A stretch of 64,000 nt of DNA from Lytechinus variegatus (GCF_018143015.1 NC_054746.1:28919129-28983128); one strand, 5' to 3'; counted from the first letter of the stretch, positions 46,801-57,186 are shown. Made by a program: numbers and translations. The notes: generated by a model not told the origin, from the letters alone.

Positions 46801-49800
46801 GTCATTTTAGGGTGACAAGACTCCGAGACCGCCAATCTCTTAGGCTACTGTGCAAGATTCGAATATGTCACCGTTCAAAATAACAGTTAACATGGATTGT
46901 AATTAACACAGTTTCAGCTCGTATTTTTTCCCCATTCGGTTTGATCAGTATCAATCAACTCATGATTTAGATCTTGGCAGAACTTGAATAATGATTAACA
47001 TAACTGACAAGTTACTATAGTCACTAAAAACACAGTTTTTCAGAGCAAATTAGGGTAGTATTTGACTGATTGAGTTGGAAGAGAGTAAGAGAGAGAGAGG
47101 GGGAGATGTGTAATATAATATAACATAAGTATGTATCAGATAGAAAGTGTAAGAAAGTTGTGTGTGTAATGTGTATAAGTGTGAAGGTACTGTACATGTG
47201 CATGTTGGTGTGCGGTGTGTGTATGGAAGTGTAAGGGTGTGTGTGTGAGAGAGAGAGAGAGAGAGAAAAAAGGGTAAAGGTAGATTTGGCAACATCAAAT
47301 GGCCACACTATTCAATCAAATTACATGCATGTCCATATCTAGATTGGCCATATATTGTATTCTTCCTGCTATGCCGACAAATTAGTTTTTTAATAGCATC
47401 TTTAAAATTCAAGTTTTAGAATTCCCATTCCCACATTTTTTTTCTCATTTCTACACACAATCATGACATAATGGATCTAATAGGTCCATGCATATATTTA
47501 GTCTAAACAAATAAAACATTAGGTTTAAAAGCCGGAAAGGTGTTAATTACAAAAACATAATGGTGAGAAATGAGATGTGGAAATAAAGTGGGCAATAAAT
47601 GACTATTATTCTATGCAACATTTCCCACCACAGCGTGAGGCGACAATAATCACATTTCACACATTGTGGAGCTTCGTTATATGCGGGAAGCCATTACTTC
47701 TAATAGGAGCACTCCTTCCACATTCGTTACAGATCAAGGACACTAAGAGATCTTAGGACATTATACATAAAGTGTCTTTCCTTGTTTTCGAGTGCATTTA
47801 AACCAAGTATTTCATGCCTGGAGATGAATATAGGTCGCTAGTCTAGGTCGTTCAAACAAACATTTAAACATCAAATACACCCATATAACAATCAAGTTAT
47901 GTTGACCAAAATAGTGATAATTGGACAAGCAGCATAATTATTGAATATTGCGTCTAAATTGGTGAAATAAGAAAATTAAGGCATTTACATTTCTGTTTGT
48001 TCTCACATAAGACAGTTATCAGCAAATCCCGGTCAGCATGTAAATGGTAGAGTCATACACTATTTGGGGGGCATTTTCTGAAATTATATTTAAAAAAATC
48101 AATTTCTATATAACTCCACCGAATCAAAATAAATCATAATAATATCAATATTGGATTTCCATGAGGAATCAAAAAAATTCTAACATAAACTTCAATTATA
48201 TTTCATACATTGCAAAAATAAAGAGTCAGTGTGCGACATCATTGGCTCTCTCATTTGCATATCACTGTATTTGCAATAATTACATGAAATAAGTGAATCT
48301 TTAAAATATAATAACTTTCTCATTTCACAGCCAATTTCAATCAACATTTTTTTCGTTACACTTGTCATGTTTGACTATTTTTTTTATTTATCAAAATTAA
48401 TTTTTGCTTGGATGTAGAAAAGTAAAAAACTGCTCAGAATCTGACGGATTTTTTAACTCTCTTTAGATTTAACTTCAATTTCTATTCGCAATTAGTTAAT
48501 CTCAAATGGCTTAGTTACAAAATGGACACTTTTGACTGGTGGTCACATTGCTGTTATTTTATTATTATAACAGATTGACACATGGATAAATTATACACTC
48601 TTATAACTGTTGGGCAGCATACTGTCTACACAACAATATTGGTTAAAACTTTATCCAATTCTGGGTAGTTTTGAAGCAATAATGTGATTTGGATTTAAAC
48701 TAAACAGCATTGGTTGAAAACTACCCAGAGTTGGATACATTTTTAAAACCAATTGTTGTATGGACAGTATCATGCCTAACATTTTAAGAGTGTAACTACA
48801 TTACAACATATTTTGATTGAATCTGGTATAGGATATGGACGGTGGCGATTGTGGTTATAATAATTATTAATGGCAATAATCATTATTGCCTTTTACATTG
48901 ACTAATGCATAAAATTGAAGGCAGTACTTTCAACACAGCCTATCAAATGTTGGCTTTCTCGCTAATAGTGTATACACAATCTCCACTATCATGGGATCAT
49001 TAGGGCAATGAAATTTCGAAACTCTTAATTTAAATGTATCTGTGTGTGTGAATGAGCATGTTGGGTGCGTGGGTGTGGATGGGAATGTGTGTGTGTGTGT
49101 GTGTGTGGGTGTCCGCGCGCGAGGAGGGTGAAGGTGCTGTTTTTGTGAGCGTTTGTTTGTGTGTAGGTATGGGCCGTATATGTGTGTGCGTGTAGGTGCG
49201 TGAAAGGGGGTGTATGTAATTCTCCCAAGTCTCTTTCTCTCTCTCTTTTTAACCATTTTGATTGTTGTTTCTTAATGAGATCTCTTGAGGCATTGACCGA
49301 AAGAGGGTGGGTAAAATTAGGGTGGATAGCAGGTTGAAGTTTCCAGGCTCTAAGTAAAGATGTGAATAGGAGGAGGAGGAGGAAGGAGAGGGTAGGGAGA
49401 AGAGGAGAGAGGGTGTCAAATGAACAGGAAGGACTTTAGCAGATGATCACAATTATTGTCATTGAAACGATTCTATGTAGACATGCAACTAAGATTTAAA
49501 TAAATAAATAATCATCTTAAAAATAAGCATTGTTTTATAAAAACAAGTAATGACTATCCTAAGTACTTTTGAAACACAGGCTATCATTGTAATCTGGCAT
49601 TTTTTCAATATGCAGTAATTAAAGAATTAAATGTTATTGGTCCCAACTCATGTTGAAATCCACTATTTTTATTTCCATTAGTACTGATTAATGATGAAAT
49701 TATTTAGATCAAGGGTGAAAACAATTCTCCCATCTCACACCCCGAGCAATAATAAAACAACAACCGGCAGTGTTATAGCGTTTAGCTTATTTTACAATGG

Positions 49801-52800
49801 GCGGCATCTCTCTCTTTTTGGGGGGTTTAATTTTGCTAATGGGGTTCAACCATCAGACTGTTTATCATCCCGTTACCACAGTTACATTGTATGTCAATCT
49901 TCACCATGAATATCCTTCATCCATCTATTAATCTATTCCCTTTATCTCCCTTTCCTTCTCCTATGATTGCTCACTCGCTCACACATCAACCATCGTACTC
50001 TAAAATGCATCCAGTCGCTATAGGAACTGATTTCATCCTCCCTGTGTGTATACGCGATGCCCAGTGTGCTAGAGCGGAATGGAATTAGATTGTTGAAAGT
50101 TTGATTATAGATGATCATAACCAATATGCACGGCTTAGGTATGGTAGCATTGTCCGATGTATGCAAGCCGGCTGAGATGTATGAAAGGCGGGGGGGGGGG
50201 GGGGGTGGCAGATATTATTTTGCTTCCTTATGACACACTCTACACAGAAATTGATTTGAATGTAGTATCAAATTTAATAGAAATTATGTTTTATGGGTAA
50301 ATATCATCACAGTGTTGCTTAAAATTGAAAACAGCATTTTGGCGTTATGCTATCCATAAACATGTATAATTCCTCCTTCCCACTTACCTCCAGACTTGGA
50401 ATAACAGCAAACATGCTGCAATATCGTGACTGTAATATAATTGGGTGCTCATCTATATTCGGTTACTGTGTTAATGCAATAAAAGTAGGCTGGGTGAAAA
50501 GGCCATAACTGAAACCAGGTTCTGTCCAATTATCATTTTGATATTTACAAACTATATATCATTCAGTTCCAAACATTTCCCCTTCTTATTCCTCTTCTAA
50601 TACATTCGAAATATGAAGAACATCTGTGTGTTTTTTCTTAAAATATGATATTTTGTTAATAACGTCATTTCAACTTCTAAATGTTGACTATTCATAAATT
50701 CAAACTATGAAAACAACATAAAGGCTGTCTTCAGCCTAATCATTGACTTAATTCTCTCTTAAATACTAAACGTCTACATTAACACATACGATAGTGTTTT
50801 GTCACCATGCTGTGCAGAGAGCGGAAAATGATATCTTGAAGATCTTGACTTCGAAGGAGGTTTTGATGCATCACAAGAGGACAAGAACCATTTAACTTGC
50901 ACTTCGCTTCACTATTAACTAAAATGTATCATGAAGCCCTATAACAGTCACACTGGGGCGGTGCTACAGGAAGGGTGTGGTAACCATCCCCTGCTTTTCA
51001 ATTAGTGAAAAGGGTTTATAAAAAGGTGGATAAAAGACGAAAAGGGTGAAAAGGAAGAATAACATACAAAAGAGAGGATGGTATAGGTCATGTCACTTTA
51101 TGTGTCCAATGTAATTCAATTGAGAAAAAAAAATGGCGTCTCGCCCCATCAAAATATCCTAGCACTGCCCCTGCAGTCATGTGATATTTAAAAGGACACG
51201 GAAAAACTCAAGGGACTATAGTTTGCACTTATGCTTATATATGAATCTGTCTTGTCTCGTCCTATAACTTATCTCTTATTTTATTTCGATCGTTCTTAGG
51301 TGTTGTTGCTGTTTTTAAATTCAATTGAATACATTTTATGATAATGCTAATAATGTGGGTAAATTTCTTGCCGAAGGAAAACACGCTACGGCTAGATATT
51401 GATCCAAAGGATATTGATTGGAGCCATCACTTTCATAACAATCCACATTTATTCAATTTTCTTTTTACTCTTGATGATTATCAGGGTTGTTTGGGGGTAC
51501 AAATGGTGAGACATTAAAAATATTTGTAAGTTCTTTCATTACTGCAAACATATTTTACTTAATCAAAAAGAAATACCAAATTTTGAGACTTACCATGAGA
51601 TATTAATTTAAAAAACAGACAAAAATTAATACTCTTTTAAGTATCATTTCTATCATCACTGCAGATATACCGTGGTTTAGATATCAACAATATTGAGTAA
51701 TTGATGATTTCGCATAATATTCACTAATTAATGATTGAAGCGTGTCCCTTAAGCATCGCTCTCTTTTGACCTTGGATACGTTAGTCTACTCAATATGGCA
51801 ACCATGAAACATTTATTTTGTAAACAACAAGCATTAAATAAAAACCCCATCAGGCATTTCACCCCTATATGTATCCCATATAGTGAGCCCCTAATCATAT
51901 TCGAATCTTGGCTGATACAAGGGCCACTTCTTTCCCCAAACTCGGCTTTTATCACAAGCTTTTCTGAGAGGTGCCCCCGTTTTCAAATAATTGCTGTTTA
52001 TTGTATTTTGCATGGCTTTAGATTATTTGTGGGAAGTAATTCCTATTTTTATCTTCTTTATCTCTGCAGAAATAAAAAATAAGTCGACCAACTTATTTAA
52101 GTGATTATTTTTTAAAGGGTGTATTTTTAAATTTGAGAAATTTTCGTTCCCCTTTTTCATGAACTCCTTAATCGAACCCCTGCTTCCAAGAAACCATGCC
52201 CACTATAAAAGACAAAAAATTACGTCAGTCATGATATAATACAGCGATTTGCTAATTGGCTCGCTTACAAAATCTTGCGTAGTAATCCTTACAATAGTTC
52301 CTGAGAGATATGGGGACGCATTATATAAGGGCATTTAAAGACTATACAGACTATACAAAATTGTCCTTTTCCGGGACGAATAAAACCACATCAAAGCTTA
52401 AAAGGCATGCAAGATCACACATCACGAGCTCAGTTCACATACACTGATTATGTTACGGAATTGGATGTGAACTTGTCTTAAAGACTACGTTTGTTATTCT
52501 TTTGTTTTGAAATTAGCTTTGACAAATTTTTTTGCTGTTGCTTTAGAGAAAAACTTGCTAATACATTTCTGAATAGATTTTTTTTCATTGAAAACTCATA
52601 TGGGTACTAAATCCGATTTATTATTCAATTTTGAGAGATCTTTTAGAAGCTATATTATACGACGTAATATTGATTTCCATGATATATAAAATTGCACAAG
52701 TTAAAACCCGAAATAATATAAACCAGGGTCTTCAGTTATCGGTATCATTGTCGTTATGTAAATAAAATACTTTCCCTTTCGCTTGTATCTTACTCAATTG

Positions 52801-54542
52801 AGTGATACTCTCAAGGGCTGTAAATATTGAGTGAAAAATTGTAATTTTTGTTCTGTGGATGTGGCAGTTATCATCTAACCACTGTAGCTTGTTCCTGGCT
52901 ATCTGTTATTGATGAGGTATACTACGATGTTTATTGAGACTGCCATGGTAACCATGAAAAATGCATGCACTTCATCATGAGTAAAACAACTTTCACTATC
53001 AACGACAATGTCATTATTATAATAGTAGAAGTGATGAGTCTAACTAAAACATTTTTCATTAAAAACCAGCTTTAAAAGCCAAGTCCACTCCAACAATATT
53101 AAGTTGATGTGAGCAAGAAGAGAAAATGAGACAAGCAAAAACACTAACAATTTCATCGAAATCGGATGTAAATGGAAAATTATATGACATGTGCTGTTTC
53201 GGCTTATTTCACAACAGTTATATGCACATCCTTTCTTCAGGCTGCAAAATAAGAGAGTCGAAAAAAAACTCACTCAATATTATTTTTTGTATTATATTGT
53301 AGGCAATCCTTTTGTATTCGTTATAAATCACATGTATATCACAAAACGACGAAGTTGGTCACATAAAATTTGAAATTAATAATTACAATAATGATGCAAC
53401 ATTCCAAGTCTTCCGTTGAGATTTTCCTCAAATGAATGCAAAATTGTACCATCTAAAAGATTGCAGCTGATAGCATTTTCTTAAAGAATTGCATCCTTGC
53501 ATTCCTTGATGTATCTTAATCTCTTAGAGCGTAGAAACAACTGTAGCAAAATTAATCTTCTGAATTGAAAAAGAAAATCGCCAAACCTAAACAAACTTTT
53601 CAAAATGATACTGATTGTATATTATAGAAATGTATGAGAAGCTTATAGTTTAACAACGGCTTAAAAGTCCGTTATTATATGATTATAATACTGAAGAGAG
53701 TTTACCATGATGGCGGTGTACTCAACCTTGCATAATAATTCTTTTTCTCTCTCTCTCTAAATTACGTCATTTTTTGCCAGGCTATTTATGCATCTCAAGT
53801 ACTTTTCAGATTTTAATTGATAGATACTAAAGTTTTTGTTTATATCATTGTGTTGGTTTGTATGGGCATGAAATGGGCCAACCACTTTCACCCTCTTTCC
53901 CTAATCTTCCTCTCACTCGACTTGCACCAACCAAATATATAAATAACATGCAGGGTGATTGAACCGATACGTGCATTATTCAATAGCATCTCTTTAAAAT
54001 GTGAAATCACAGCTTACGTAAAGAAGCAATAATCATTATCATTGGTGTATTGACAGGCAGAGATAATTGATATAGACTTTTTTCTATACACATCCATCAG
54101 CACGGGGTTCAGGATAAAATCAGTAAATCATTTACAAACAGGTCTAAATTTTGACATTTTCTATTAAAAAAAATTGAAAATTAAAAAGAGCTTAAAAGTA
54201 TAAAAAAAAAAGCCGATGAGAAGGGGGACAAGGCAAATGAATATATTGATAGATTTAATACTATTGAAGGTCTGGTCTGACGAAGCAAACAAAATGAAAT
54301 GTAGCCTACAACGCGTTTATCGGTATGTTCACATCTTATCTAGATCGTTACCTCAATAGTGTGTTCATTCCAACCCCTTCCATGTCCCTCTGGACGGCTT
54401 TCCAAGACTTCTCGAGACTGAACTTTTGTCTTGCTGTGAGAGGTAGACGAGGGTCGGTCGGTGGTGGAGCGCTTGGCTCGGGTAGCTTCCCGTTAGAGTA
54501 CCCACCTCGTTTAACATCAGCCGTAGATGATGAGCAACCCAT
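18378..54542 (-). CDS. Globin with Met-Gly-Cys N-terminus, 3 exons over 36 kb
   Basis: Haem protein of the animal globin family, 181 residues. Exons on the - strand: 54542-54352, 31338-31119, 18512-18378. They sum to 546 nt and join in frame (AG|G split Arg64, then phase 0). Both intron positions are the classical globin ones: after B12.2 and at G7.0. Residues 1-33 form an extension starting MGCSSS, which fits the dual-acylation (Gly2 myristoyl, Cys3 palmitoyl) type known for globin X and many invertebrate globins. Seen in the fold: Trp47 (A12), Phe76 (CD1), Phe79 (CD4), Gln96 at distal E7, Ile100 (E11), proximal His128 (F8) in GKKHSM, and the H-helix phrase NEKIEAIY. The FG corner is three residues shorter than in haemoglobin beta. 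ATG 54542 is chosen because the only upstream in-frame extension starts at TTG. Membrane attachment and ligand chemistry are inference. Confidence 0.94.
19775..19945. repeat. GAT/AAT-type trinucleotide microsatellite
   Basis: Imperfect runs of AAC, AGT, GAT and AAT. The open frame across it is low-complexity and not a gene. Confidence 0.85.
22187..22291 (+). repeat. 105-bp direct repeat, copy 1
   Basis: Starts GCAGGCCACCAGCCCAGGTA and is nearly identical to 22844-22948. No coding capacity is seen. Confidence 0.9.
22844..22948 (+). repeat. 105-bp direct repeat, copy 2
   Basis: Second copy of the block at 22187, in the same orientation, about 650 bases downstream. Near-identity implies a recent origin. 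A miniature terminal-repeat retroelement or a local duplication are both possible. Confidence 0.9.
22985..23060 (-). mobile_element. Possible LINE 3' tail
   Basis: Read on the - strand, this ends with AAATAAAATAAATTGAATTG, the kind of tail also seen on the LINE fragment at 33014. No coding sequence is recognisable next to it. Confidence 0.3.
25364..25915. repeat. TAC/ACT trinucleotide microsatellite array
   Basis: About 550 bases of TAC repeats with TCT, ACC and TGC variants, interrupted once by a palindromic MITE (25740-25848). Very long open frames of Tyr, Thr or Leu runs cross it in every frame and are artefacts. Confidence 0.95.
25740..25848. mobile_element. Palindromic hAT-type MITE inside TAC array
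   Basis: Starts CAGTGGCGGACCGTGACCC and ends with the near-complement GGGTCACGGTCCGCTACTG. The halves pair almost completely around a G/C core. The microsatellite on both sides hides the target duplication. A sister copy is at 39037. Confidence 0.85.
26492..26504. promoter_or_regulatory. Isolated DR1-like site
   Basis: TGACCTTTGACCT within a diverged fragment of the repeat seen at 10857-11786 (surrounding TTGTCCCTGTGACC is similar). Function is not shown. Confidence 0.35.
30852..30989 (+). CDS. Small open frame, 45 residues, unrecognised
   Basis: ATG in a strong context (CTACCATGG), starting MASTVGENIQFIPPMGK and ending at TAA 30987. It is more GC-rich than its surroundings and lies about 130 bases 3' (+ coordinates) to nothing recognisable, inside globin intron 2. 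I do not recognise the product. It may be a chance frame, a microprotein or a first exon. Confidence 0.2.
   Translation: MASTVGENIQFIPPMGKATERGKESTLGRPVNNESGIKYPLAFDV
31000..31085. repeat. ATC-type trinucleotide microsatellite
   Basis: Imperfect CAT/ATC/ATT repeats close to the 3' side of globin exon 2. Confidence 0.75.
31119..31338 (-). CDS. Globin exon 2 (helices C-F, haem pocket)
   Basis: The acceptor is TTCGTCAG and the donor GTAAGA. The exon encodes LYKEDPSIQDLFPSF (C/CD region), GFENQAVMIL (E helix, Gln at E7) and LLKKTGKKHSM (F helix with the proximal His). Its 73 whole codons have no stop. Confidence 0.95.
33014..33377 (-). mobile_element. LINE 3' end (CR1/jockey-like ORF2 C-terminus)
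   Basis: The - strand 33377-33216 encodes 53 residues ending in LWNKLPNDIKNSITITRFKK, Leu-Cys-Arg and TAA. This is the typical C-terminal phrase of animal non-LTR reverse transcriptase ORFs. A ~200-base 3' UTR follows, ending AATAAATTGAATTGAATTT. The copy is 5'-truncated; nothing upstream of about 33377 matches. Confidence 0.75.
34150..34240 (+). mobile_element. Probable LINE/SINE 3' tail
   Basis: GGATTTAGCGCATTACAAATC followed by ATAATAATTATTATT resembles the GCGCTATATAAAT-plus-ATT tails found at 56870 and 45111. Confidence 0.35.
35815..36060. repeat. CA-rich low-complexity region
   Basis: Interrupted CAC/CA repeats with CTCC tracts. The open frames across it are low-complexity. Confidence 0.7.
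37762..37890 (+). promoter_or_regulatory. Promoter-like spot: CCAAT, CRE, ATGGCG with donor
   Basis: CCAAT at 37762, the palindromic CRE TGACGTCA at 37790, then AACATGGCG at 37866 with eight codons (Met-Ala-Asn-Leu-Ser-Leu-Thr-Phe) before a good donor GTGAGG at 37891. It looks like a promoter with a tiny first exon on the + strand inside globin intron 1. No following exon was found. Confidence 0.25.
38740..39175. repeat. GTA-type microsatellite with embedded MITE
   Basis: Imperfect GTA/GCA/GAA trinucleotide repeats interrupted by the MITE at 39037-39144. Open frames on both strands are low-complexity artefacts. Confidence 0.85.
39037..39144. mobile_element. Palindromic hAT-type MITE with exact 8-bp duplication
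   Basis: Starts CAGTGGCGGACTGTGACCC and ends GGGTCACGGTCCGCCACTG. GTAGTTGT flanks it exactly on both sides (39029-39036 and 39145-39152). It is the sister of 25740-25848, and both sit in TAC/GTA repeats. Confidence 0.9.
39545..39612 (-). mobile_element. SINE body fragment
   Basis: A 68-base block (GTGTGACAGAAATGGATGAA onward) also present in the bodies of the two SINE copies that follow. No tRNA head here. Confidence 0.6.
39692..39903 (-). mobile_element. tRNA-derived SINE, - strand copy
   Basis: The tRNA-like head (39845-39903 on the - strand) has a canonical B box GGTTCGATTCC and an anticodon-loop GTTCAAA. Its 5' acceptor half does not pair, so the head is incomplete. A ~150-base body follows. 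It is near-identical to the + copy at 39983, arranged head to head. Confidence 0.75.
39983..40053 (+). tRNA. tRNA-like SINE head, anticodon UCA
   Basis: 71 bases fold as a cloverleaf: a perfect acceptor GTCTCTG/CAGAGAC, a T arm CCGGG-TTCGATT-CCCGG, and an anticodon stem CCGGC/GCTGG (one G-T pair) with loop ATTCAAA, so the anticodon is TCA. The D stem is weak. It is followed by A and seven Ts. Because it heads a repeat, it is best read as a SINE promoter rather than a working tRNA. Confidence 0.5.
39983..40210 (+). mobile_element. tRNA-derived SINE, + strand copy
   Basis: Head 39983-40053 followed directly by a T run and the same body as the - copy, ending in ATATTTTCACACACACACAC. Together with the - copy it forms an inverted repeat with arms of about 210 bases and an 80-base spacer. 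Confidence 0.78.
40215..40705 (+). mobile_element. Degraded LINE 3' end
   Basis: The + strand near 40270 encodes Cys-Trp-Asn-Ser-Ile-Pro-Pro-Gly-Leu-Lys, resembling the WNSIPPELK phrase of non-LTR ORF2 C-termini. A stop (TAA at about 40313) and a probable frame change follow. The element ends with AAATAAATGAAATTAAACGA and an ATGAATGAA run. Confidence 0.5.
44686..44780. mobile_element. One-ended MITE, GTTGCAGAAAGAGTTGC family
   Basis: The right end GCAACTCTTTCTGCATCAGG and an internal GATTGATTGAAAATCAAG match the element at 13192. The left end is absent. Confidence 0.6.
45111..45195 (-). mobile_element. SINE/LINE 3' tail
   Basis: On the - strand: GGAAGCGCATAGAGAC, GCGCTATACAAG and then (TTA)n. 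This is the common GCGCTATA-plus-trinucleotide tail. Confidence 0.5.
45465..45535. repeat. CA run facing a GT run
   Basis: (CA)n followed within 20 bases by (GT)n and GAGAGAGG, flanked by CCTCCTAC and GTAGGAGG. It can form a hairpin. Confidence 0.7.
46320..46525. promoter_or_regulatory. GC-richer island with palindromic CRE
   Basis: A 200-base stretch clearly richer in CG than its surroundings, with TGACGTCA at 46454-46461. Frames on both strands are open for about 40-60 codons, but neither is recognisable. It may be an enhancer, a cryptic promoter or a conserved exon. Confidence 0.25.
47085..47272. repeat. GA/GT microsatellites
   Basis: GAGA runs at both ends with interrupted GT repeats between them. 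Confidence 0.8.
48594..48794. mobile_element. Palindromic MITE, TACACTCTTA family
   Basis: The ends TACACTCTTATAACTGTTGG and, in reverse complement, TACACTCTTAAAATGTTAGG are inverted repeats. The internal words TTGGTTAAAA and CTACCCAGA mirror each other. It is kin to the elements at 1688 and 2002. Confidence 0.75.
49040..49215. repeat. GT microsatellite region
   Basis: (GT)n core at about 49087-49107 with flanking GTG-rich sequence. Open frames across it are low-complexity. Confidence 0.8.
50189..50207. repeat. Poly-G tract
   Basis: Uninterrupted G run of about 18 bases. The length may be unreliable in the assembly. Confidence 0.8.
54352..54542 (-). CDS. Globin exon 1 (lipidation motif, A and B helices)
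   Basis: Encodes MGCSSSTADV, a Pro-rich linker (EPSAPPPTDP) and the A helix FSLEKSWKAVQRDM, ending at Thr-Leu-Leu plus two bases of an Arg codon. The donor is GTAACG. The split Arg matches the B12.2 junction of haemoglobins. Confidence 0.93.
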
Positions 54543-55445
54543 GAGTTCCAAAAAAAAGGATGTCTTCAGCGTGTCATATCCAGGCTAAGTTAGGATTCTG
54601 TGTCGCTAGATAAAATCATGGTATTTATCCTCATTATTACCTCATGTTAATGCATTTCTCAGTGGAATAAAGGGGTTTCCCACTTAACTTGGCTCTTTGC
54701 TCCGTTTTGCCCGTGGCGCCGCGAAATGAGATGAGTATTCCAACAGACAGTTGGCCTGTAACCTCAGCGTTGATGTTGTCGATAGCTGGACCAAAAAAAA
54801 ATGGATTCGGTTTCTTTGTTTTGTTAGTAAAATGCTCACTTCGCTCTTACCACTTTACTATAACGTTCACATCCATGACAAAAGTTAGAAATGTTAAAGA
54901 CTTGTAAATTTCAGCCTGAGAAATCAATCATCACGCAGCGATCATAAAGGTGGCTAGGGCCGATTATACTGATAATGAACGCATGAGTGTAGTCACTGTC
55001 TGATCTGCGGGTTGGAGCCTATTGTGTATCCTCGATTCAGCAGCTAGCTCAAGCGGTTGCCAAAGCACGCTTTATAAAAGAGATGGGATGCGTTTTGCGT
55101 TTGATCATGCGTGTATGTCGATTGTGTTTTCGAGATGGATGTGCATGGCGTGGGGGTGTGTATTAGGCACTTGTGCTTCGTGGGATTTGCGTTTCTCGCG
55201 ATATTCGTATATACCTTTGCTCATCACTGCTATGAATGGATGTATGAAGCCCATCTCGATTTTCTCATCAATCATTTTCCAATTCACCCTCTCAATAAAA
55301 TAAAATCCTACGCATTTCTGCTTTTTAAAATGAAATGAAACATAGAAGCTCTCTTTTGATCTGCACTGTATTCTCGTGAGAATAGGCATACCCCGCTTTA
55401 AAATATACAGCTTTAGAATATACCTTTTTATGTTAACAGGTGGAG

Positions 55446-55628
55446 CAGGTATTTTTCAAAAGGGGGGCACATTTTCTAGAGGAATATTTTTACAAGCAAA
55501 AACAAAAGGCCTTCATTTTCAAAGGGGGACCGGGCACACGTCTTCTGTTTAAACGGCATTTTTACATTACAAATTTTAATTGTGCTGCCCAAGGAGGGGG
55601 GGGGGGGTACGGGCCAGATCCGCCAGTG
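55446..55628. mobile_element. hAT-type MITE, GGCGGATC family
   Basis: The right end is GGGCCAGATCCGCCAGTG. The interior TTTTTCAAAAGGGGGGC, ACAAGCAAAAA and CATTTTTACATTACAAATTT motifs match 15626 and 59038. The flanks AGGTGGAG and AGGTGGGT agree at 6 of 8 positions, consistent with a decayed target duplication. Confidence 0.65.
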
Positions 55629-56664
55629 AGGTGGGTGTTATATGAACGTTTAAAAATGATCGGAATTTTTTTCTTACTTCCGAAATCTAAATGACAATCG
55701 CAATGTCATTATGATGACACAAACGAACGCAAACGATCCCACTATGTATTTGATGAAATATTGTAACCGTGATACCACAGTAATGATCTCTTTTTATATA
55801 TCTCATGTCTTTTCATGTGTTGGATAACTTGAAACACATGCAAGACATTAATTCATAATTACTTTCAATTAGAATTTAAATGATTCCGCAATTTTACAAT
55901 TCATTATTTTTAAGCCCGTATCAAAGTGGGTTCACTTTGTACAAAATTGGTAATTCTTGTCGACGAAAACAGTTCACCAAGGAAATAGAATAGGTCGACA
56001 TTTATTTCGAAAATTCTACAAGGAAAAGATTTTTTTATAAATAAGTCGACATGCCTTAGAATCAAGATCGCAATTTTATCCTAGATTCCAAGAAAAAATC
56101 TATAATGAGATCTTGATATGACAAGCATAGCTTAAGCATAGCTTGGGATGAAATATCACAAAGTAAAAAGTCACAATGTACGCGGAGGTTGATATAGGAG
56201 GCCATATGCATACCTGCAAGCTGTAGATAGTTATTCTTATCACTATTTAGTAATTAGTATTTTGATTAGATAATTGCTAAACTGACTCCATCGGAGTAAT
56301 GAAAGGCAAATGAATAAAAACAAAAACAAAAAAAGAGAAAATAAACAATGATCTATAGAGAATCGCCGAATCGGCATTCATTTACAATGGATGCCATGGA
56401 AGCTCTTGATGAAGATTGAATGGAAATGACGAGAGGGAAGCAGAGGGCAACAGATTGAAATTGCTGAAAGCATTTCATACGAATTTACGCATCGGGTATA
56501 AATTATTCTCTAGTAAATCATGAAACAAAGTACGATGGAGTCTGTTCTCGTGAATGGCGATTTTCATCGTCAACTCCTCTTCCCATCAAAAAGTATTTAG
56601 TTTAACCATCATCGCCCACGATTGCGAAGACCTTCCAAGAAAAAGAATGAGAAGAAGCAGAAGA

Positions 56665-56946
56665 GCGTTGTGGCCCAGTGAATTAGTCTTCTGACTTTGA
56701 AACAGAGGGTCGTGGGTTCGAATCCCAGCCATGGCGTAATTTCCTTCGGGAATAAATTCATCCACATTGTGCTGCACTCAACCCGGCAGGATTAATTCCT
56801 TGAATGCATGAGCGTTGAAAGGCAGATCGAGCTAAAGCCGGGGTAATGATAATAATAACATTGCGCCTCAGAATAGAATATTTATGGCGCTATATAAATG
56901 CCTATTATAATTATTATTATCATTATTATATTCATTATTACTATTA
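56665..56946 (+). mobile_element. tRNA-derived SINE
   Basis: Starts GCGTTGTGGCCCAGTGA, with A box TGGCCCAGTGA at 56671 and canonical B box GGTTCGAATCC at 56715. The body ends with GGCGCTATATAAATGCC and an ATT-rich tail. The - strand frame with Gly-Ile-Arg-Thr-His-Asp-Pro is the usual read-through of a B box, not a gene. Confidence 0.8.
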
Positions 56947-57115
56947 TTATGAAAAAGAAGAAGATGAAGATGAAGGAGCCTGGAGGTGAAGGAAAGAGGA
57001 GAAAGATGAGAAAAGGACAAAGAAGAAAAAAAGTAGAAGAAGAAAAAAGAAAGCGAAAAGGCAGAAGGAGAGAAGATGATGATAGTGATAATAAAAGAAG
57101 AAGAGAATAATAAGA
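56940..57115. repeat. GAA/AAG purine-rich repeat
   Basis: Imperfect AAG/GAA/GATGAT tract directly after the SINE tail. The Lys/Glu-rich open frame is low-complexity. Confidence 0.8.
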
Positions 57116-57133
57116 ATAATACCGAGGAGGAGT

Positions 57134-57186
57134 CAGGCGCGGTTTTAGGGGGGGGGGGGCTTTGGGGACTGAAGCCCCCTAAAAAT
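57134..57186. repeat. G-tract hairpin repeat
   Basis: TTTTAGGGGG with GGGCTT is mirrored by AAGCCCCCTAAAAA across a short loop. It looks like one end of a dispersed repeat. Confidence 0.55.

Larger units (their letters stand above)
31339..54351 (-). other. Globin intron 1 (23.0 kb)
   Basis: Between exons 1 and 2. It holds two LINE 3' ends (33014, 40215), a head-to-head SINE pair (39692-40210), a palindromic hAT MITE in GTA repeats (39037), SINE/LINE tails (34150, 45111), a TATTGGGTAAA-type MITE (48594), several CA/GA microsatellites and two promoter-like spots with CRE sites (37762, 46454). No complete nested gene was found. Confidence 0.55.

Noticed and set aside
55073-55080. TATAAAAG on the + strand as a promoter
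   Set aside because: No + strand coding exon or initiator follows, and it is the wrong strand for the globin.
56586-56777. - strand frame with Gly-Ile-Arg-Thr-His-Asp-Pro
   Set aside because: This phrase is the reverse translation of a tRNA B box in the SINE at 56665.
56898-57110. Lys/Glu-rich 70-residue + strand frame
   Set aside because: Low-complexity translation of an AAG/GAA purine repeat.
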